NCBI RefSeq assembly: GCF_014203225.1 | Contig: NZ_JACHIO010000016.1 | Location: 95,041-159,040, forward strand | From: Granulicella mallensis | GTDB taxonomy: Bacteria; Acidobacteriota; Terriglobia; Terriglobales; Acidobacteriaceae | Reading direction: 5' to 3' | DNA length: 64,000 nt | Part shown: one piece after another, positions 8,556-18,334 of the stretch | Position numbering within the stretch: the stretch's first letter is position 1 | Layout of the letters: every line of letters starts with the position of its first letter | The notes under the pieces: generated by a model | The model's input: the letters and a program-made list of their open reading frames with translations, nothing else | The model's database searches: none | What the model was told of the DNA's origin: nothing | Translations under genes and position numbers: made by a program

Positions 8556-9191
8556 ATGCGTAATGCTTTCAAAGCCGCAACCATCCTATGCGCGGCGACA
8601 CTCCTATCGACCGGCTGCAAAAAGACCGCCGACAACACCCTCAACTACAAGAGCGCTATCGACACCTACTACGTAGCGCACCCTTCCTGCCTCTGGCCGC
8701 AGCCCATTCAGTTTCCTGCACAGGTCAACACCTCCGACAGCAGCAAGACCGCTCCCTATGACGCGCTCTTCGACCAGGGTCTTCTCACGCGAAACGCCAG
8801 CGAGAAGAAGGTGCTCATCGTCGCGACCAAACGAGTCACCAACTATGACCTGAGCGATAAGGGACGCAGTGCGTGGACGGCGGACACGACTCAACCGGGC
8901 TTCGGCAACTTCTGCTATGGACACCGCACGACACAATCGATCGACAGCGCTTTGCCCAACAGCGGACAGCCGGGTGCGACGACCCAGGTGAGCTATCACT
9001 TCGGCTTCTCAGGCGCACCCGTATGGGCACAGGCCGCGGAGACGCAGAATGCCTTTCCACAGGTAAAAGACGATCTCGCGAACGGCAGCGCAACCGCCAC
9101 CCTCATCGATACCAACAATGGATGGCAGGTTCAGCCCCCGGCAACAAACTCTCAGCCGGTTACAGGAGCAGACGGCAAGATCGTCGAATAG
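8556..9191 (+). CDS. Putative lipoprotein, unknown function
   Basis: A 211-residue protein with a lipoprotein signal: a hydrophobic leader ending LLSTGC with Cys21 as the lipidation site, followed by KK. The mature part contains a DTYYVAHPSCLWP motif near the start and three further aromatic-rich segments. It matches no family I can name. The ATG at 8556 follows GGAGTGAGGTGAGAC, a strong ribosome site. It is likely anchored in the outer membrane and is monocistronic, because repeats flank it on both sides. Confidence 0.65.
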   Translation: MRNAFKAATILCAATLLSTGCKKTADNTLNYKSAIDTYYVAHPSCLWPQPIQFPAQVNTSDSSKTAPYDALFDQGLLTRNASEKKVLIVATKRVTNYDLSDKGRSAWTADTTQPGFGNFCYGHRTTQSIDSALPNSGQPGATTQVSYHFGFSGAPVWAQAAETQNAFPQVKDDLANGSATATLIDTNNGWQVQPPATNSQPVTGADGKIVE

Positions 9192-9243
9192 TGGAGATGG
9201 GCTAATGAAGAGGGAAGGGTTAGCAGCTAGGACCTTCTCGAAT

Positions 9244-9370
9244 CTAAGCCCCGAAGGGGCGACGCCATACCAGCTCAGGGCGTAGCCCTGGGATATAGGC
9301 CAAACAATTGCTGAGCCCTGAAGGGGCGATCTATCGTGCTGCCACCAATAGGTCGCCCCTTCGGGGCTTA
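9244..9370. repeat. Palindromic repeat family H, copy 1
   Basis: A perfect 20-base inverted repeat, CTAAGCCCCGAAGGGGCGAC at 9244-9263 and its reverse complement at 9351-9370, encloses smaller hairpins (CAGGGCGTAGCCCTG) and the segment CTGAAGGGGCGATCTATCG. That last segment recurs at 42202-42250. The element occupies most of the gap 9192-9447. Confidence 0.8.
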
Positions 9371-9447
9371 GTCTCGTGCCAATACAGAATGACTACTTCA
9401 TCCCCCTGCATACAATTTGCACTTATAAAATCGCTTCCTGCGCTGCC

Positions 9448-11814
9448 CTACTCGCTATCCTCCGACGGCCCGTACATCGTACGAATAATCTCCGACCACG
9501 GCTTCGTCTCATAGTTCTCCGGAGGCACGCCTCCCGCGAGATTGCGCACAAAATAATCCCAGCGGCGGCGCATCACATACGGCGTAGCTTCGCCGTAACC
9601 GTGGTGCGCATTCGGAATCATCAGAAGATCGAAGTTCTTGTTCGCCTTGATGAGCGCATCGACGACGAGCAGCGTGTTGTTCATCGGCACGTTGTCGTCC
9701 ATCGTTCCATGCGTCAGCATCAGGTGGCCCTTCAGGTTCTTCGCGTAGTTTTCGTTGGCCTGGGCATCGTAGTTGCTCTTGCCATCGGGCGTGATTACTT
9801 CGAGGCCGCCCCACTTCTCGTCCCAGTCGTCTTCATACTCGCGATTGTCGTGGTTGCCGCTCTCGGCCCAGCCCACCTTGTAGAAGTCGGGATAGTGGAA
9901 CATCGCATTCACAGTGGCATTGCCTCCGCCGGAGTGTCCCCAGACGCCCACACGATCGAGGTCGATCCAGGAGAAGCGTGACGCAAGCTCCTTGATCCCC
10001 GCAACCTGGTCGGGAATCGTATCGTCCGAGAGGTCCGCCGCCGTCGAGGCGTGCTCGTCGTGGAAGCTCTTGGAGCGGAACGGCGTTCCCAGAGCGTCGA
10101 TGCAAACTACGACGAAGCCCAGGTCGGCCAGCGATTGGTTGTCGAGGTGTGCCGCCGAGAAGCTGCGCGCGCCGCAGGAACCCGTATAAGGCCCCGCATA
10201 GACGTAGTTCACAATCGGATACTTCTTCGTCTCGTCGAAGAACGTCGGCTTCCACAGAAAGCCGTAGAGCGGCGTCTGGCCGTCGCGCGCCTTCACCGTA
10301 ATCGGAGTGGGCGGCTTCCATCCGGCAGCAAGAAGTTGCGAGATATCCTGGTGCGCCAGCGTTACCAGCACCTTGCCGGTGTTGTCGCGCAGCACGGCGG
10401 TCTGCGGCGTCTGCACGGTCGAATAGACATCGACAAACGTGCTGCTATCCGGCGACGGCGTGATGACGTGGTCGGCCATCTCCGGCGTCAGCAACTGCTG
10501 ATGCTGGCCGTCGAAGTCCGCACGATAGTACTTCACAAAGTAAGGATCGTCCTCCTTCTCTTTGCCGGTCGCCAGGAAGTAGAGCACGCGGTTCTTCGTA
10601 TCCACCTGCGACAATTGCGTTACCGGGCCTTCGCCGTGCGTGATCTGGTTCTTCAGCTTGCCCGTGGTCAGGTCATAAAGATAAAGCTGGCCCCAGTTGT
10701 CGCGCTCCGAGTACCAGACAAACTCGTTGGACTCCGGCAGATAGTGCCAGCTCACCTTGCCCTGGCCCGACTCGTAGTACGTCGGCACATGCTCGTGGTA
10801 GACCTCCCGCACCGCGCCGGTCTCCGTATCGGCCACCCGGAACCACGCGTCCTTGTGGTCGCGTGAGCTGGAGACAAACGCAAGGTGCTTCCCGTCAGGT
10901 GCGAACTGGACGTCGTCCCAGCCCGAGCCGCCGCTGCAGCTTACGTCGTCGCAGATGGTGCTGCGGTGCTGGTCGGGCGGCATCTTCAGGCGCGTCACCC
11001 TGGCCGTATCCACGTCGATGACTACCCGCTGGATTGTCGTCACATCCTTATCCCCGGCCAGCGGATACTTCCACTCGTCGAGCTGCGGGTGCCGGTTCGT
11101 GACGGGCACCAGGTACAGGCTGCCCGTCTTGCGCTGGTCCTGCTGGAAGGTCGCAAGCTTCTTCGAGTCCGGCGACCATACGACGATCGGAGCGTCGGAG
11201 TGCGTCCAGCCGGCGTTGTCGGTGGCGTAACCGAAGTCCTTTACGCCGTCTCTGGTGAGCTGGCGCTCCTCGCCGGTAGCTTCCACCCGCACCCACAGGT
11301 TGTTGTCCCGGATAAATGTCGCGAGCTTCTTGTCGGGCGAGAGATCAAACGGAACTTTGCTGCCGGCAGGCTTCGGAGCGGACACCGCCGTGCAGGCCGC
11401 AGCCGCCGCGTCGCAGTGGAACTTGTTCCAGCCCAGGTCGACGGTAAAACCGCCGCCAGCCACATCGGGCGTATAGCCGGTCACCCCGAGGTGTTTGGCC
11501 GAAACCGCCCGCTTGCTCACCGCGGTCAACGCCGCGGCCAGTTTGGCATTGTCGAAGGCCGGGGCCTGCGTCCCGTGGGCCGGGTCGGCGAGCCTGTACA
11601 CCACGCCCTCCGTGTCCGGATCGCTGTAAAAGACGCGGCCATCGGGCAGATACTCGATGCCGCCGAGGGTGTGATGCACCAGGCTGTTGACGTTGTATGC
11701 CATCCACCGCTCGGCCTGAGCGTAATCGTGGGCCGTGTAGACCTGCTGTGCGGCGAGAGGGAAAGCGGTAAGAACGAGGGCTGCGGCGAGGAGCGAAACG
11801 GGGCGCGTAGGCAT
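9448..11814 (-). CDS. Secreted S9-family (dipeptidyl-peptidase IV-like) serine peptidase
   Basis: A 788-residue exported peptidase. A signal peptide (about 1-24, ending PLAAQQ) precedes a DPP4-type beta-propeller (about 30-500) and a C-terminal alpha/beta hydrolase domain. The catalytic triad can be read as Ser in VWGHSGGG (about 628), Asp in TMDDNVP (about 706-707) and His in NAHHGYG (about 737-738). Such enzymes remove dipeptides after Pro or Ala from peptides in the periplasm. The ATG at 11814 was chosen because the signal peptide starts there; a longer frame from 11928 adds a Cys-rich leader that overlaps the upstream region of cysS. It is divergent from cysS. Confidence 0.9.
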   Translation of the reverse strand: MPTRPVSLLAAALVLTAFPLAAQQVYTAHDYAQAERWMAYNVNSLVHHTLGGIEYLPDGRVFYSDPDTEGVVYRLADPAHGTQAPAFDNAKLAAALTAVSKRAVSAKHLGVTGYTPDVAGGGFTVDLGWNKFHCDAAAAACTAVSAPKPAGSKVPFDLSPDKKLATFIRDNNLWVRVEATGEERQLTRDGVKDFGYATDNAGWTHSDAPIVVWSPDSKKLATFQQDQRKTGSLYLVPVTNRHPQLDEWKYPLAGDKDVTTIQRVVIDVDTARVTRLKMPPDQHRSTICDDVSCSGGSGWDDVQFAPDGKHLAFVSSSRDHKDAWFRVADTETGAVREVYHEHVPTYYESGQGKVSWHYLPESNEFVWYSERDNWGQLYLYDLTTGKLKNQITHGEGPVTQLSQVDTKNRVLYFLATGKEKEDDPYFVKYYRADFDGQHQQLLTPEMADHVITPSPDSSTFVDVYSTVQTPQTAVLRDNTGKVLVTLAHQDISQLLAAGWKPPTPITVKARDGQTPLYGFLWKPTFFDETKKYPIVNYVYAGPYTGSCGARSFSAAHLDNQSLADLGFVVVCIDALGTPFRSKSFHDEHASTAADLSDDTIPDQVAGIKELASRFSWIDLDRVGVWGHSGGGNATVNAMFHYPDFYKVGWAESGNHDNREYEDDWDEKWGGLEVITPDGKSNYDAQANENYAKNLKGHLMLTHGTMDDNVPMNNTLLVVDALIKANKNFDLLMIPNAHHGYGEATPYVMRRRWDYFVRNLAGGVPPENYETKPWSEIIRTMYGPSEDSE

Positions 11815-11934
11815 AGTGATCGAGATAAGGGTACCGCGACAGGGCTCTTCAGCTAAAATCAAAGAGCAGCAAACACAGCAGAAAGCAGCCTGCGATGTGG
11901 TGCAAATTCCATATCCAGCGGCACCCAACGACGC

Positions 11935-13419
11935 GTGGCCCTCGAACTCTTCAATACTCTCTCCGGAAAAATCGAACCGTTATTTGCCTCTGACGGACAC
12001 GCGCTGCGCTTTTATTGTTGCGGCCCCACGGTCTATGACTACGGTCACATCGGCAACTTCCGCACGTTTCTGCACGTAGACATGCTGCGCCGTACCGCGC
12101 GGCTCTACGGCATGGGCCTGCACCACGTGATGAACATCACCGATGTCGATGACAAGATCATCCGCAATGCCGGCAACGCCGGCCTGCCCATCGGCGAGTA
12201 CACCGCAAAGTTCGAGCGCGCCTTCTTCGAAGACATGGACGCCCTCGGCGTCGAGCGGCCGGAGCAGATCGCGCGCGCGACCGAGAATATCGGCGACATG
12301 GTCACGCTCATCGAGCGGCTTGCGGCCCAGGACATCGCCTACAAGGCCGAGGACGGCTCGTGGTACTTCCGCATCGCGCGCTTCCCGGAGTACGGCAAGC
12401 TCTCCAAAAAAGACTTTGAAGGCATTGAAGACGGCGCACGAGTCGACGTCGATGAGTACGACAAGGACGCCGCCCGCGACTTCGCTCTCTGGAAGGCTAC
12501 CAAGCCCGGCGAGACAAGCTGGGACACCGCCCTCGGCAAAGGCCGCCCGGGATGGCACATCGAGTGCTCCGCGATGGCCATGAAGTACCTCGGCGACAGC
12601 TTCGACCTGCATGCCGGCGGCGAAGACCTGATGTTCCCGCACCACGAGAACGAGATCGCCCAGAGCGAGTGCGCCACGCATCAGCCGTTTGCGCGGCACT
12701 GGTTCCACGTCCGCTTCCTATTGGTCGAAGGCAAGAAGATGTCGAAGTCCGAGGGCAACTTCTACACCCTTCGCGACCTGCTACTGAAGGGCCATCGCGC
12801 CTCTGCGATCCGGTTTCTGCTGTTGAGCGTGCCCTACCGCCATCAGCTCAACTTCACTTTTGACGGTCTTACGGAATCGACCAACGCCGTCGAGCGCCTG
12901 CGCACGTTCTACACCCGGATTCGCGACGGCAAGTGGCCGGAGAGCGCTCCTGCGGATGACAGCGTCGCTGCCGCCATTCGCCTCGGCGATGAGAAGTTCA
13001 CCGCCGCCCTGGGAAATGACCTGAACACCGCCGAAGCCCGGGCCGCGATCTTCGATGTGCTGCGCGCAGTCAACAGCGCCGCCGACCAGTCGAAGCTGAC
13101 CCGTACCGATGCCGACGCGATGCTGGCCCTGCTGGCAAAGTTCGATTCGATCTTCGCGGTGCTCGAAGACCACGATGCCGAGCTCACCCGCGCCGCCATT
13201 GCCTGGGCGGAGTCCGAAGGGCGCCTCGGCGAGGCCGACGCCTCCCTGCTCGCAACGCTGAGCCTGAGCGACGCGGACATCGACGCCCTGGTCGCCGAGC
13301 GTACGCTGGCCAAGAAGCAGCGCAACTTCGCCCGCGCCGACGCCGTTCGCAATGAGCTTCTCGAAAAGGGCATCCTCCTGGAGGATTCGAAGGATGGCGT
13401 GCGCTGGAAGCGGAAGTAG
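11935..13419 (+). CDS. cysS: Cysteinyl-tRNA synthetase
   Basis: A 494-residue class I aminoacyl-tRNA synthetase. It has the zinc/substrate region CCGPTVYDYGHIGNFRTF, which contains the HIGH motif GHIGN, the zinc-ligand region GGEDLMFPHHENEIAQSE, and KMSKSEGN. The C-terminal DALR and anticodon-binding regions complete the normal length. Translation starts at GTG 11935 (MALELFNTLS), where alignment to the family begins. It is divergent from the S9 peptidase, with a gap of 120 bases. The family A repeat follows it. Confidence 0.95.
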   Translation: MALELFNTLSGKIEPLFASDGHALRFYCCGPTVYDYGHIGNFRTFLHVDMLRRTARLYGMGLHHVMNITDVDDKIIRNAGNAGLPIGEYTAKFERAFFEDMDALGVERPEQIARATENIGDMVTLIERLAAQDIAYKAEDGSWYFRIARFPEYGKLSKKDFEGIEDGARVDVDEYDKDAARDFALWKATKPGETSWDTALGKGRPGWHIECSAMAMKYLGDSFDLHAGGEDLMFPHHENEIAQSECATHQPFARHWFHVRFLLVEGKKMSKSEGNFYTLRDLLLKGHRASAIRFLLLSVPYRHQLNFTFDGLTESTNAVERLRTFYTRIRDGKWPESAPADDSVAAAIRLGDEKFTAALGNDLNTAEARAAIFDVLRAVNSAADQSKLTRTDADAMLALLAKFDSIFAVLEDHDAELTRAAIAWAESEGRLGEADASLLATLSLSDADIDALVAERTLAKKQRNFARADAVRNELLEKGILLEDSKDGVRWKRK

Positions 13420-13454
13420 CAGGCAGGCTACAGGTAGGTTACTTGTGCAAGCCT

Positions 13455-13600
13455 CTGTTGTTGCTTGTTTTTCGTCGTCATCCTGAGGCGTAGCCGAAGG
13501 ACCACCGCATTTGGGTGTGGCGACGAACTGCAGGGGTAGCCCCAATGCGGGGGTCCTTCGCCGATGGCTCAGGATGACGACGAAAAACGAATAACGACAA
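13455..13600. repeat. Palindromic repeat family A, copy 2
   Basis: Inverted arms, roughly 13455-13520 and 13538-13600, share TTTTTCGTCGTCATCCTGAG and GGGGGTCCTTCG with the 8295-8458 copy. It lies between the convergent ends of cysS and the EamA transporter gene and may also end transcription. Confidence 0.8.
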
Positions 13601-13617
13601 GGGTTAGTGACAGCACC

Positions 13618-14571
13618 TTACTCCACCGCGTCGCCCGCCATCCCCACGATCTCTCGCTTCGTTCGATTGACCCGGCTGAGCACCACAATCGCCACCCCAC
13701 AGACGACTACCGCCATACCCAGGATCTCCGTCTTCGCCAGCCGCTCATGTAGAAACAACACCCCGAGCAGCACAGCGATCACGGGATTTACGAACGCATA
13801 GGTTGCCACCTTCGTGACCGCGACGTTTTGCAGCAGATACGTAAAGGCAACCAGGCCGAACAGCGAGCCGAAGATCGACAGGTAGACGACCGCTCCGAAG
13901 CCGGGCCACGTCCACACCATGCGATGCAGCCCCCCGCTCCCGATTGCGACCGCCGCATTGAAGAGGCCCGCCGCTCCGATCTGCCATCCTGTGGCCACCA
14001 GAGTGTCCGCCTTGAAATGGAATCTTCGCGACAACACCGAACCAATACCGAACGACAGCGCCGCTCCCAGCAGCACCAGCACGCCCAGCAGCGGTCTTGA
14101 ATAGCCTGCCAGAGCTGCCCCTCGATGCAGCGACGGCCATACCAGCATCACGATGCCGAGCGTCCCCAGCAGCGTGCCTGCCCATCCGCGCTTATTCAGC
14201 GCATCGCCGCCGGGCAGCACCATCTCCATCAGGGCAATCATGATCGGCATGGTGGAGACAATCAGCGACGCGAATCCCGAGGGCACCATCTTCTCGCCCC
14301 ACGTGAGCAACATGTTGTTGCCGGACATGAAGAGCAACCCCACCAGCACCAGCTTCCACGCCTCCCCCTTCGGCACGCGCAGACTCTTCTTCCTCGCCAG
14401 GCAGATCAACAGGATCACCAGCGTCGTAACCAACGAACGCGCGCCCGAGACCACCGGCACGGGCAGATGCTCACCCGCAATATGGATCGCCATATAGGTC
14501 GATCCCCAGAACAGATACACGCTGGCAAAGGCCAGCAGAACCAGGGTGGATTTGGGCAGCTTGGAAGACAT
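13618..14571 (-). CDS. EamA/DMT-superfamily transporter
   Basis: A 317-residue membrane protein with two tandem EamA repeats, about 10 membrane helices. The first repeat starts with LFWGSTYMAIHIAGE and includes GNNMLLTWGEKMVPSG; the second ends VNPVIAVLLGVLFLHERLA, the usual EamA signature. The YedA/RhaT-like group exports amino acids or other metabolites; the substrate cannot be predicted. The last residues (RVNRTKREIVG) are cytoplasmic. It is convergent with cysS. Its start lies only 75 bases from the end of the TonB-receptor gene, with a terminator between them, so the two are separate units. Confidence 0.88.
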   Translation of the reverse strand: MSSKLPKSTLVLLAFASVYLFWGSTYMAIHIAGEHLPVPVVSGARSLVTTLVILLICLARKKSLRVPKGEAWKLVLVGLLFMSGNNMLLTWGEKMVPSGFASLIVSTMPIMIALMEMVLPGGDALNKRGWAGTLLGTLGIVMLVWPSLHRGAALAGYSRPLLGVLVLLGAALSFGIGSVLSRRFHFKADTLVATGWQIGAAGLFNAAVAIGSGGLHRMVWTWPGFGAVVYLSIFGSLFGLVAFTYLLQNVAVTKVATYAFVNPVIAVLLGVLFLHERLAKTEILGMAVVVCGVAIVVLSRVNRTKREIVGMAGDAVE

Positions 14572-14596
14572 TTCCTTTCCATGCTACGGGACAAAT

Positions 14597-14626
14597 GAAA
14601 CGGCCGCCCAGTGGGGCGGCCGTTTC
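14597..14626 (-). terminator. Hairpin terminator for the TonB-receptor gene
   Basis: A perfect 13-bp stem (GAAACGGCCGCCC / GGGCGGCCGTTTC) with a 4-base loop lies 19 bases past the receptor stop codon on the minus strand. It is followed by ATTTGT. Confidence 0.75.
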
Positions 14627-14645
14627 TCTGTCGCAATACAACGGC

Positions 14646-17375
14646 TTAGAAGTTGAACGAGATTTCCCCTGTCACTGTGCGCGGAGACACATAGTGCGTG
14701 CCCGAGAACGTCGAGAGGAAGTTATAGAGTGCGTACTTGTTGGTCACGTTGATCGCCGTCACACGGGCGCCGATCCTGTAGTGTGCGTCATCGCCAAAGT
14801 GATAGACGTTGTCGTCGCCCAGGGCCATGTCGAACAGGTTACGCGAAGCAACACGGGGCGGATTGTGGTCCGCATCCTCGGTGCCGGGCGCGGGGATCGT
14901 AACCAGCTTGGACGAAAGACCGGCGGCACTGCAGCTCTGGAAGCCCTGTGTCTGCGTGGCTTTTACACCGTTGCAGGTCAACCCGGCCTGGAACTGCTGG
15001 TCTGCATCCAAACCGCTCAGGTCGATGACCTGTTGACCATTCGGCAGTGTGATGGAGGTGCCGTCGCAGTCCGTGTTCGAGTCCTGCGCAGCCGTTGTGA
15101 AGCACGGCACGGCACCGGCAACAAGACCGCTGTCGAACTTCCAGTTGAACGAGTAATAGAGGCTCTTGCGGAACGGCATCTTGTACTCAACATGCGTCGT
15201 CTCGTTGAACTTCTCGTCGTGATCGATGCGGAACGGCACTGAATCCGCCGCGGTGATCGTGCTCGTCGGAACCGCACCCACGCCGCCAAGCTGCGGGGTG
15301 AAGAAGCGCGCCGCCACCGAGGACATGGTGACGCGTGCCGACAGGCCCTTGACCTCAGTCAGAGTGCCGCTGACAGCGACGCCCGGAATCTTCGAGTTCT
15401 GCCATTCGATGGGGAACGTGATGGGCGTTGCACCCAGCACGCTGAAGTCATACGCGTTGTGCGTGTACTTCCAGATGTACTCGCCGTCGATAACGAAGTG
15501 ACGGCCGATACCCTGCTGCAGGCCGGCATGGAACTCGTTGCGGAAGCCGGGGTTGAACGGCACCGCAATGCACGAACCATACTGGTTCGTGAAGATGCCG
15601 TTGAGGACGGGATCGAGGCATCCCTGGCTGGAGAGCACAAGGTTCTCGTTGAAGGGTGTCTCCTGCGTACGGGCGTACGAGACGCGCAACACCGTGTTCG
15701 TCTTCTTGACGTTGTAGGAGATGCCGGCGCGGGGCTCAGCCTGACGCTGGATGCTGAGACCGTTGTAGAAGTCGCCACGGATACCGGCATTGAACAGCCA
15801 GTTGCCGATGGTGATCTGGTCCTGCGCGTAGAGTGCAAGCTGCTTCACATCGGTCTGGCCGTGCCAGGCGTAGAACTTGCCGCCACGCGTCAGGTCGAAG
15901 GGAAAGAGCACAGGGTTGAAGTTCGGGTTCGGATTCGCGCAGAAGCCTGGGTTACCGGGAAGCGGGTTGCCGCTTCCATCCAGGCACGGGGCGTTCAACG
16001 TGGGATCGACCAGGGCAACCTGATCGTTCTCACGCAGGAAGGTCTGCGCATACATGCCGCCGATCTTCACATTGTTGATGCCCTTCACATACGACCAGTC
16101 GGAGTGCACACCGGCGTTGGTCAAAGAACGCTGCTGCGCCACGCTCTCCTGCTGCAGGTTCGCAGGTCCGAGATCCGACAGAGGATTGTTGCTCGGATAG
16201 TAGTTGTACGCGTCGCGACGGATGTAAGGACCGAAGTTGAAGACGCTGTTCGCGCCAATGGTGCGGGTATAGGTAGGCGCCACATCCAACGTCTCGATCT
16301 TCGAGCGCTGATCGGTCACCGAGGGGTTCTCGCCACTCTGCACGAAACCGAACTGCGAGTCGAAGCTGTTCGGCGTCTGGAACCACGAGCGCGTGTACTG
16401 GACGTTGGTGTGGACCGAGCTCACGTTGCTGAGCTGATAGTCGAAGCGATCGAAGAAGTTCTCTTCGTTGCCCTTGTCGTGATACACGGCAAACTCCGGC
16501 GCGTCGAGGAAGCGGCCAGACTCAAGCCCGTTAGCCGCGATAAAGTTGCCCCAGTTCTTGCCGCCGTAGGCGAGATCGAAGGCGAGGTTGCCGGAACCGA
16601 ACGTTCCGTACGAGAGGGTGATAGCACCGGTCGGCTTCAGCACACCCTGGCCTGAACGGGTGGTTGCCTTCACTACGAGGCTGGTCTTATCGCCATACTC
16701 AGCCGGGGGAGCGCCTTCGATCACCTCCAGGGACTGCACAGCCGCTGCCGGAACCTGGTTGGAGAAGACCTTGCTCTGCTGATCGGTGATGGGCTGGCCA
16801 TCGATGTTGAACGAGTTCTCCGCGTGGTCTCCGAGGCCGTGCATCAGGCCGTTGGAGTCTGCCGCAACGCCCGGGGAAGCCAGCGTGACGATCGAGCTCA
16901 GCTCGGACGAGGCGCTCTCGAGCGGCAGGTGATCAATCATCGAGCGGTCGATGTCGGTGTGCGCCGTGGGGTCGTTCTCTACCAGGTCGGAGGGAGCGTC
17001 GACATCGACACTGGTCGTCGAACCGGCCACCTGCAGCTTGACCGGAAGCGTGATCTGCACTACCGAGTTCACCTGAACAAGCTTATTGAAGGCCTGGAAC
17101 CCGCTGCCCGTCACACCCAGGCGATACGGGTTGAAGGGGATATTGACGAAGCGAAACTGTCCGGTTGAATCGGTCGTTACCGTGCGGCTATAGCCGCTTA
17201 CCGGGTTGGCCAGAACAACGGTGGCATTGGCTATGGCAGCGCCGGTCGAATCGGTCACGGTGCCGGCGATGTTGCCGGAGGTGCTCTGGGCAAGTGCCGC
17301 ACCGGCGGCGAAAGCCATCAACAAGCCCAACACAAACGTGACGGCAAATATTCGAGGAAAAGGGGATCTTTGCAT
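14646..17375 (-). CDS. TonB-dependent receptor-like protein with N-terminal regulatory domain
   Basis: A 909-residue outer-membrane protein. A signal peptide (about 1-30, ending GAALAQ) is followed by a carboxypeptidase-regulatory-like domain (GNIAGTVTDSTGAAIANATV). A plug region follows, with FNIDGQPITDQ, VPAAAVQSLEVIEGAPPAEYGDKTS and GQGVLKP. The rest is a long beta-barrel ending in SPRTVTGEISFNF with the C-terminal Phe needed for outer-membrane assembly. Acidobacteria carry many such receptors; the ligand is unknown. The ATG at 17375 has AGGAG upstream. The gene follows a small Cys/His-rich secreted-protein gene on the same strand, and in proteobacteria similar (DUF2946) genes sit beside copper receptors, which hints at a metal ligand. 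Confidence 0.88.
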   Translation of the reverse strand: MQRSPFPRIFAVTFVLGLLMAFAAGAALAQSTSGNIAGTVTDSTGAAIANATVVLANPVSGYSRTVTTDSTGQFRFVNIPFNPYRLGVTGSGFQAFNKLVQVNSVVQITLPVKLQVAGSTTSVDVDAPSDLVENDPTAHTDIDRSMIDHLPLESASSELSSIVTLASPGVAADSNGLMHGLGDHAENSFNIDGQPITDQQSKVFSNQVPAAAVQSLEVIEGAPPAEYGDKTSLVVKATTRSGQGVLKPTGAITLSYGTFGSGNLAFDLAYGGKNWGNFIAANGLESGRFLDAPEFAVYHDKGNEENFFDRFDYQLSNVSSVHTNVQYTRSWFQTPNSFDSQFGFVQSGENPSVTDQRSKIETLDVAPTYTRTIGANSVFNFGPYIRRDAYNYYPSNNPLSDLGPANLQQESVAQQRSLTNAGVHSDWSYVKGINNVKIGGMYAQTFLRENDQVALVDPTLNAPCLDGSGNPLPGNPGFCANPNPNFNPVLFPFDLTRGGKFYAWHGQTDVKQLALYAQDQITIGNWLFNAGIRGDFYNGLSIQRQAEPRAGISYNVKKTNTVLRVSYARTQETPFNENLVLSSQGCLDPVLNGIFTNQYGSCIAVPFNPGFRNEFHAGLQQGIGRHFVIDGEYIWKYTHNAYDFSVLGATPITFPIEWQNSKIPGVAVSGTLTEVKGLSARVTMSSVAARFFTPQLGGVGAVPTSTITAADSVPFRIDHDEKFNETTHVEYKMPFRKSLYYSFNWKFDSGLVAGAVPCFTTAAQDSNTDCDGTSITLPNGQQVIDLSGLDADQQFQAGLTCNGVKATQTQGFQSCSAAGLSSKLVTIPAPGTEDADHNPPRVASRNLFDMALGDDNVYHFGDDAHYRIGARVTAINVTNKYALYNFLSTFSGTHYVSPRTVTGEISFNF

Positions 17376-17558
17376 GAAAACGAAACTCCTGTCTGTTGAA
17401 ACGCAGACTCCGGACATCGCGAGATGCGGTCCGTGGTCTTCTGCCGCGCGGGTTGGCGTGGGAGAAGAGCCTCTGAAGGGAAGATGACGCCAGGGGCGCT
17501 TAGCCACACTCTGATTCAGGAGCGCAACCATCTTCGAAAGTCGAAAAGGATGAAAGGA

Positions 17559-17930
17559 CTAGAGAGTTTTCAGAGCAGGAGGGGGCCTGCTGAACATTGC
17601 AAAGTGCCACTGACTGACCGGCACATGGTCGATCGCCGTCGCCAGCCTGCATTCCAGCAGCACCAGGCCAACCGGAGCGAGATGGGAGTCCACCGGGAGC
17701 GACAGATGCATCGCGACGCAGAGCGGGCAGTTGATCTCCCCGCCTGGAACCTGCGAATCGTCGGCTGCGGAGCCTACCTGCGCTGCGTGATGCGGCAGCC
17801 AGTCGCCATGAACGTGTGCCGCCTGGGCAGAGCTGGTAAAGCCGAGCAGCAGAGCGCACAGAAGAGCCAGAACGCGCAGCCAAGTAGGGTGCGCGGGGGC
17901 ATTCGCTCCGCGTTTGATTCGTTTCGTCAA
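17559..17930 (-). CDS. Small secreted Cys/His-containing protein, DUF2946-like
   Basis: A 123-residue protein with a basic N-terminus, one hydrophobic export or anchor segment (LRVLALLCALLLGFTSSAQA) and a mature part with AHVHGDWLPHHAAQ and CPLCVAMH. The H-x-H and C-x2-C pattern resembles DUF2946 proteins, which accompany copper-related TonB receptors in proteobacteria. A second protein of this style is at 21929. It lies 183 bases upstream of the TonB-receptor gene on the same strand and is probably cotranscribed. Metal binding is inferred, not shown. Confidence 0.55.
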   Translation of the reverse strand: MTKRIKRGANAPAHPTWLRVLALLCALLLGFTSSAQAAHVHGDWLPHHAAQVGSAADDSQVPGGEINCPLCVAMHLSLPVDSHLAPVGLVLLECRLATAIDHVPVSQWHFAMFSRPPPALKTL

Positions 17931-18115
17931 AGGATTGCTGGGCAGCGGTGCGAGACACCGCTCTCCCTAGTATGACGCAAGTGAGGCCGCGCTGGTCTCA
18001 TTTTAGCGCCGACTCGGGCCACTGCACCCCGGAAGTTACCCCGGAAAGATAGCAAATATGGCCATATTCTTCACTTTATGGGGTGAATTTGCGTTTGCAT
18101 TCGCATTTGCCTTTG

Positions 18116-18318
18116 CACTTGCTTTTCTGGTTTGTCATTCCGAGCGCAGCGAGCGAATCTGCTTCCTCCCGTTTTTCGCCAGTGCCACCACAAACGTTGG
18201 GCTTCAGCTCAAAGCGAGTTTTAATTCTTGCTCGCCTGCTTTAGAGGTAGTACGAACAAAGAACGGGAGACAGCAGATTCGCTCGCTGCGCTCGGAATGA
18301 CAAACCAGAAAAGCAAAG
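18116..18318. repeat. Palindromic repeat family B
   Basis: Inverted arms (about 18116-18176 and 18258-18318) carry TTTGTCATTCCGAGCGCAGC and AGCGAATCTGCT. The left arm is preceded by a run of degenerate TTTGCN hexamers (18088-18126). It fills much of the 404-base gap 17931-18334 and lies just past the end of etfA. No gene is supported there. Confidence 0.8.
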
Positions 18319-18334
18319 GCAACATTCCTCAAAC

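Noticed and set aside
15459..16655. Open frame of 398 codons antisense to the TonB receptor
   Set aside because: Composition typical of a shadow frame. The receptor on the other strand has signal peptide, plug and barrel features.
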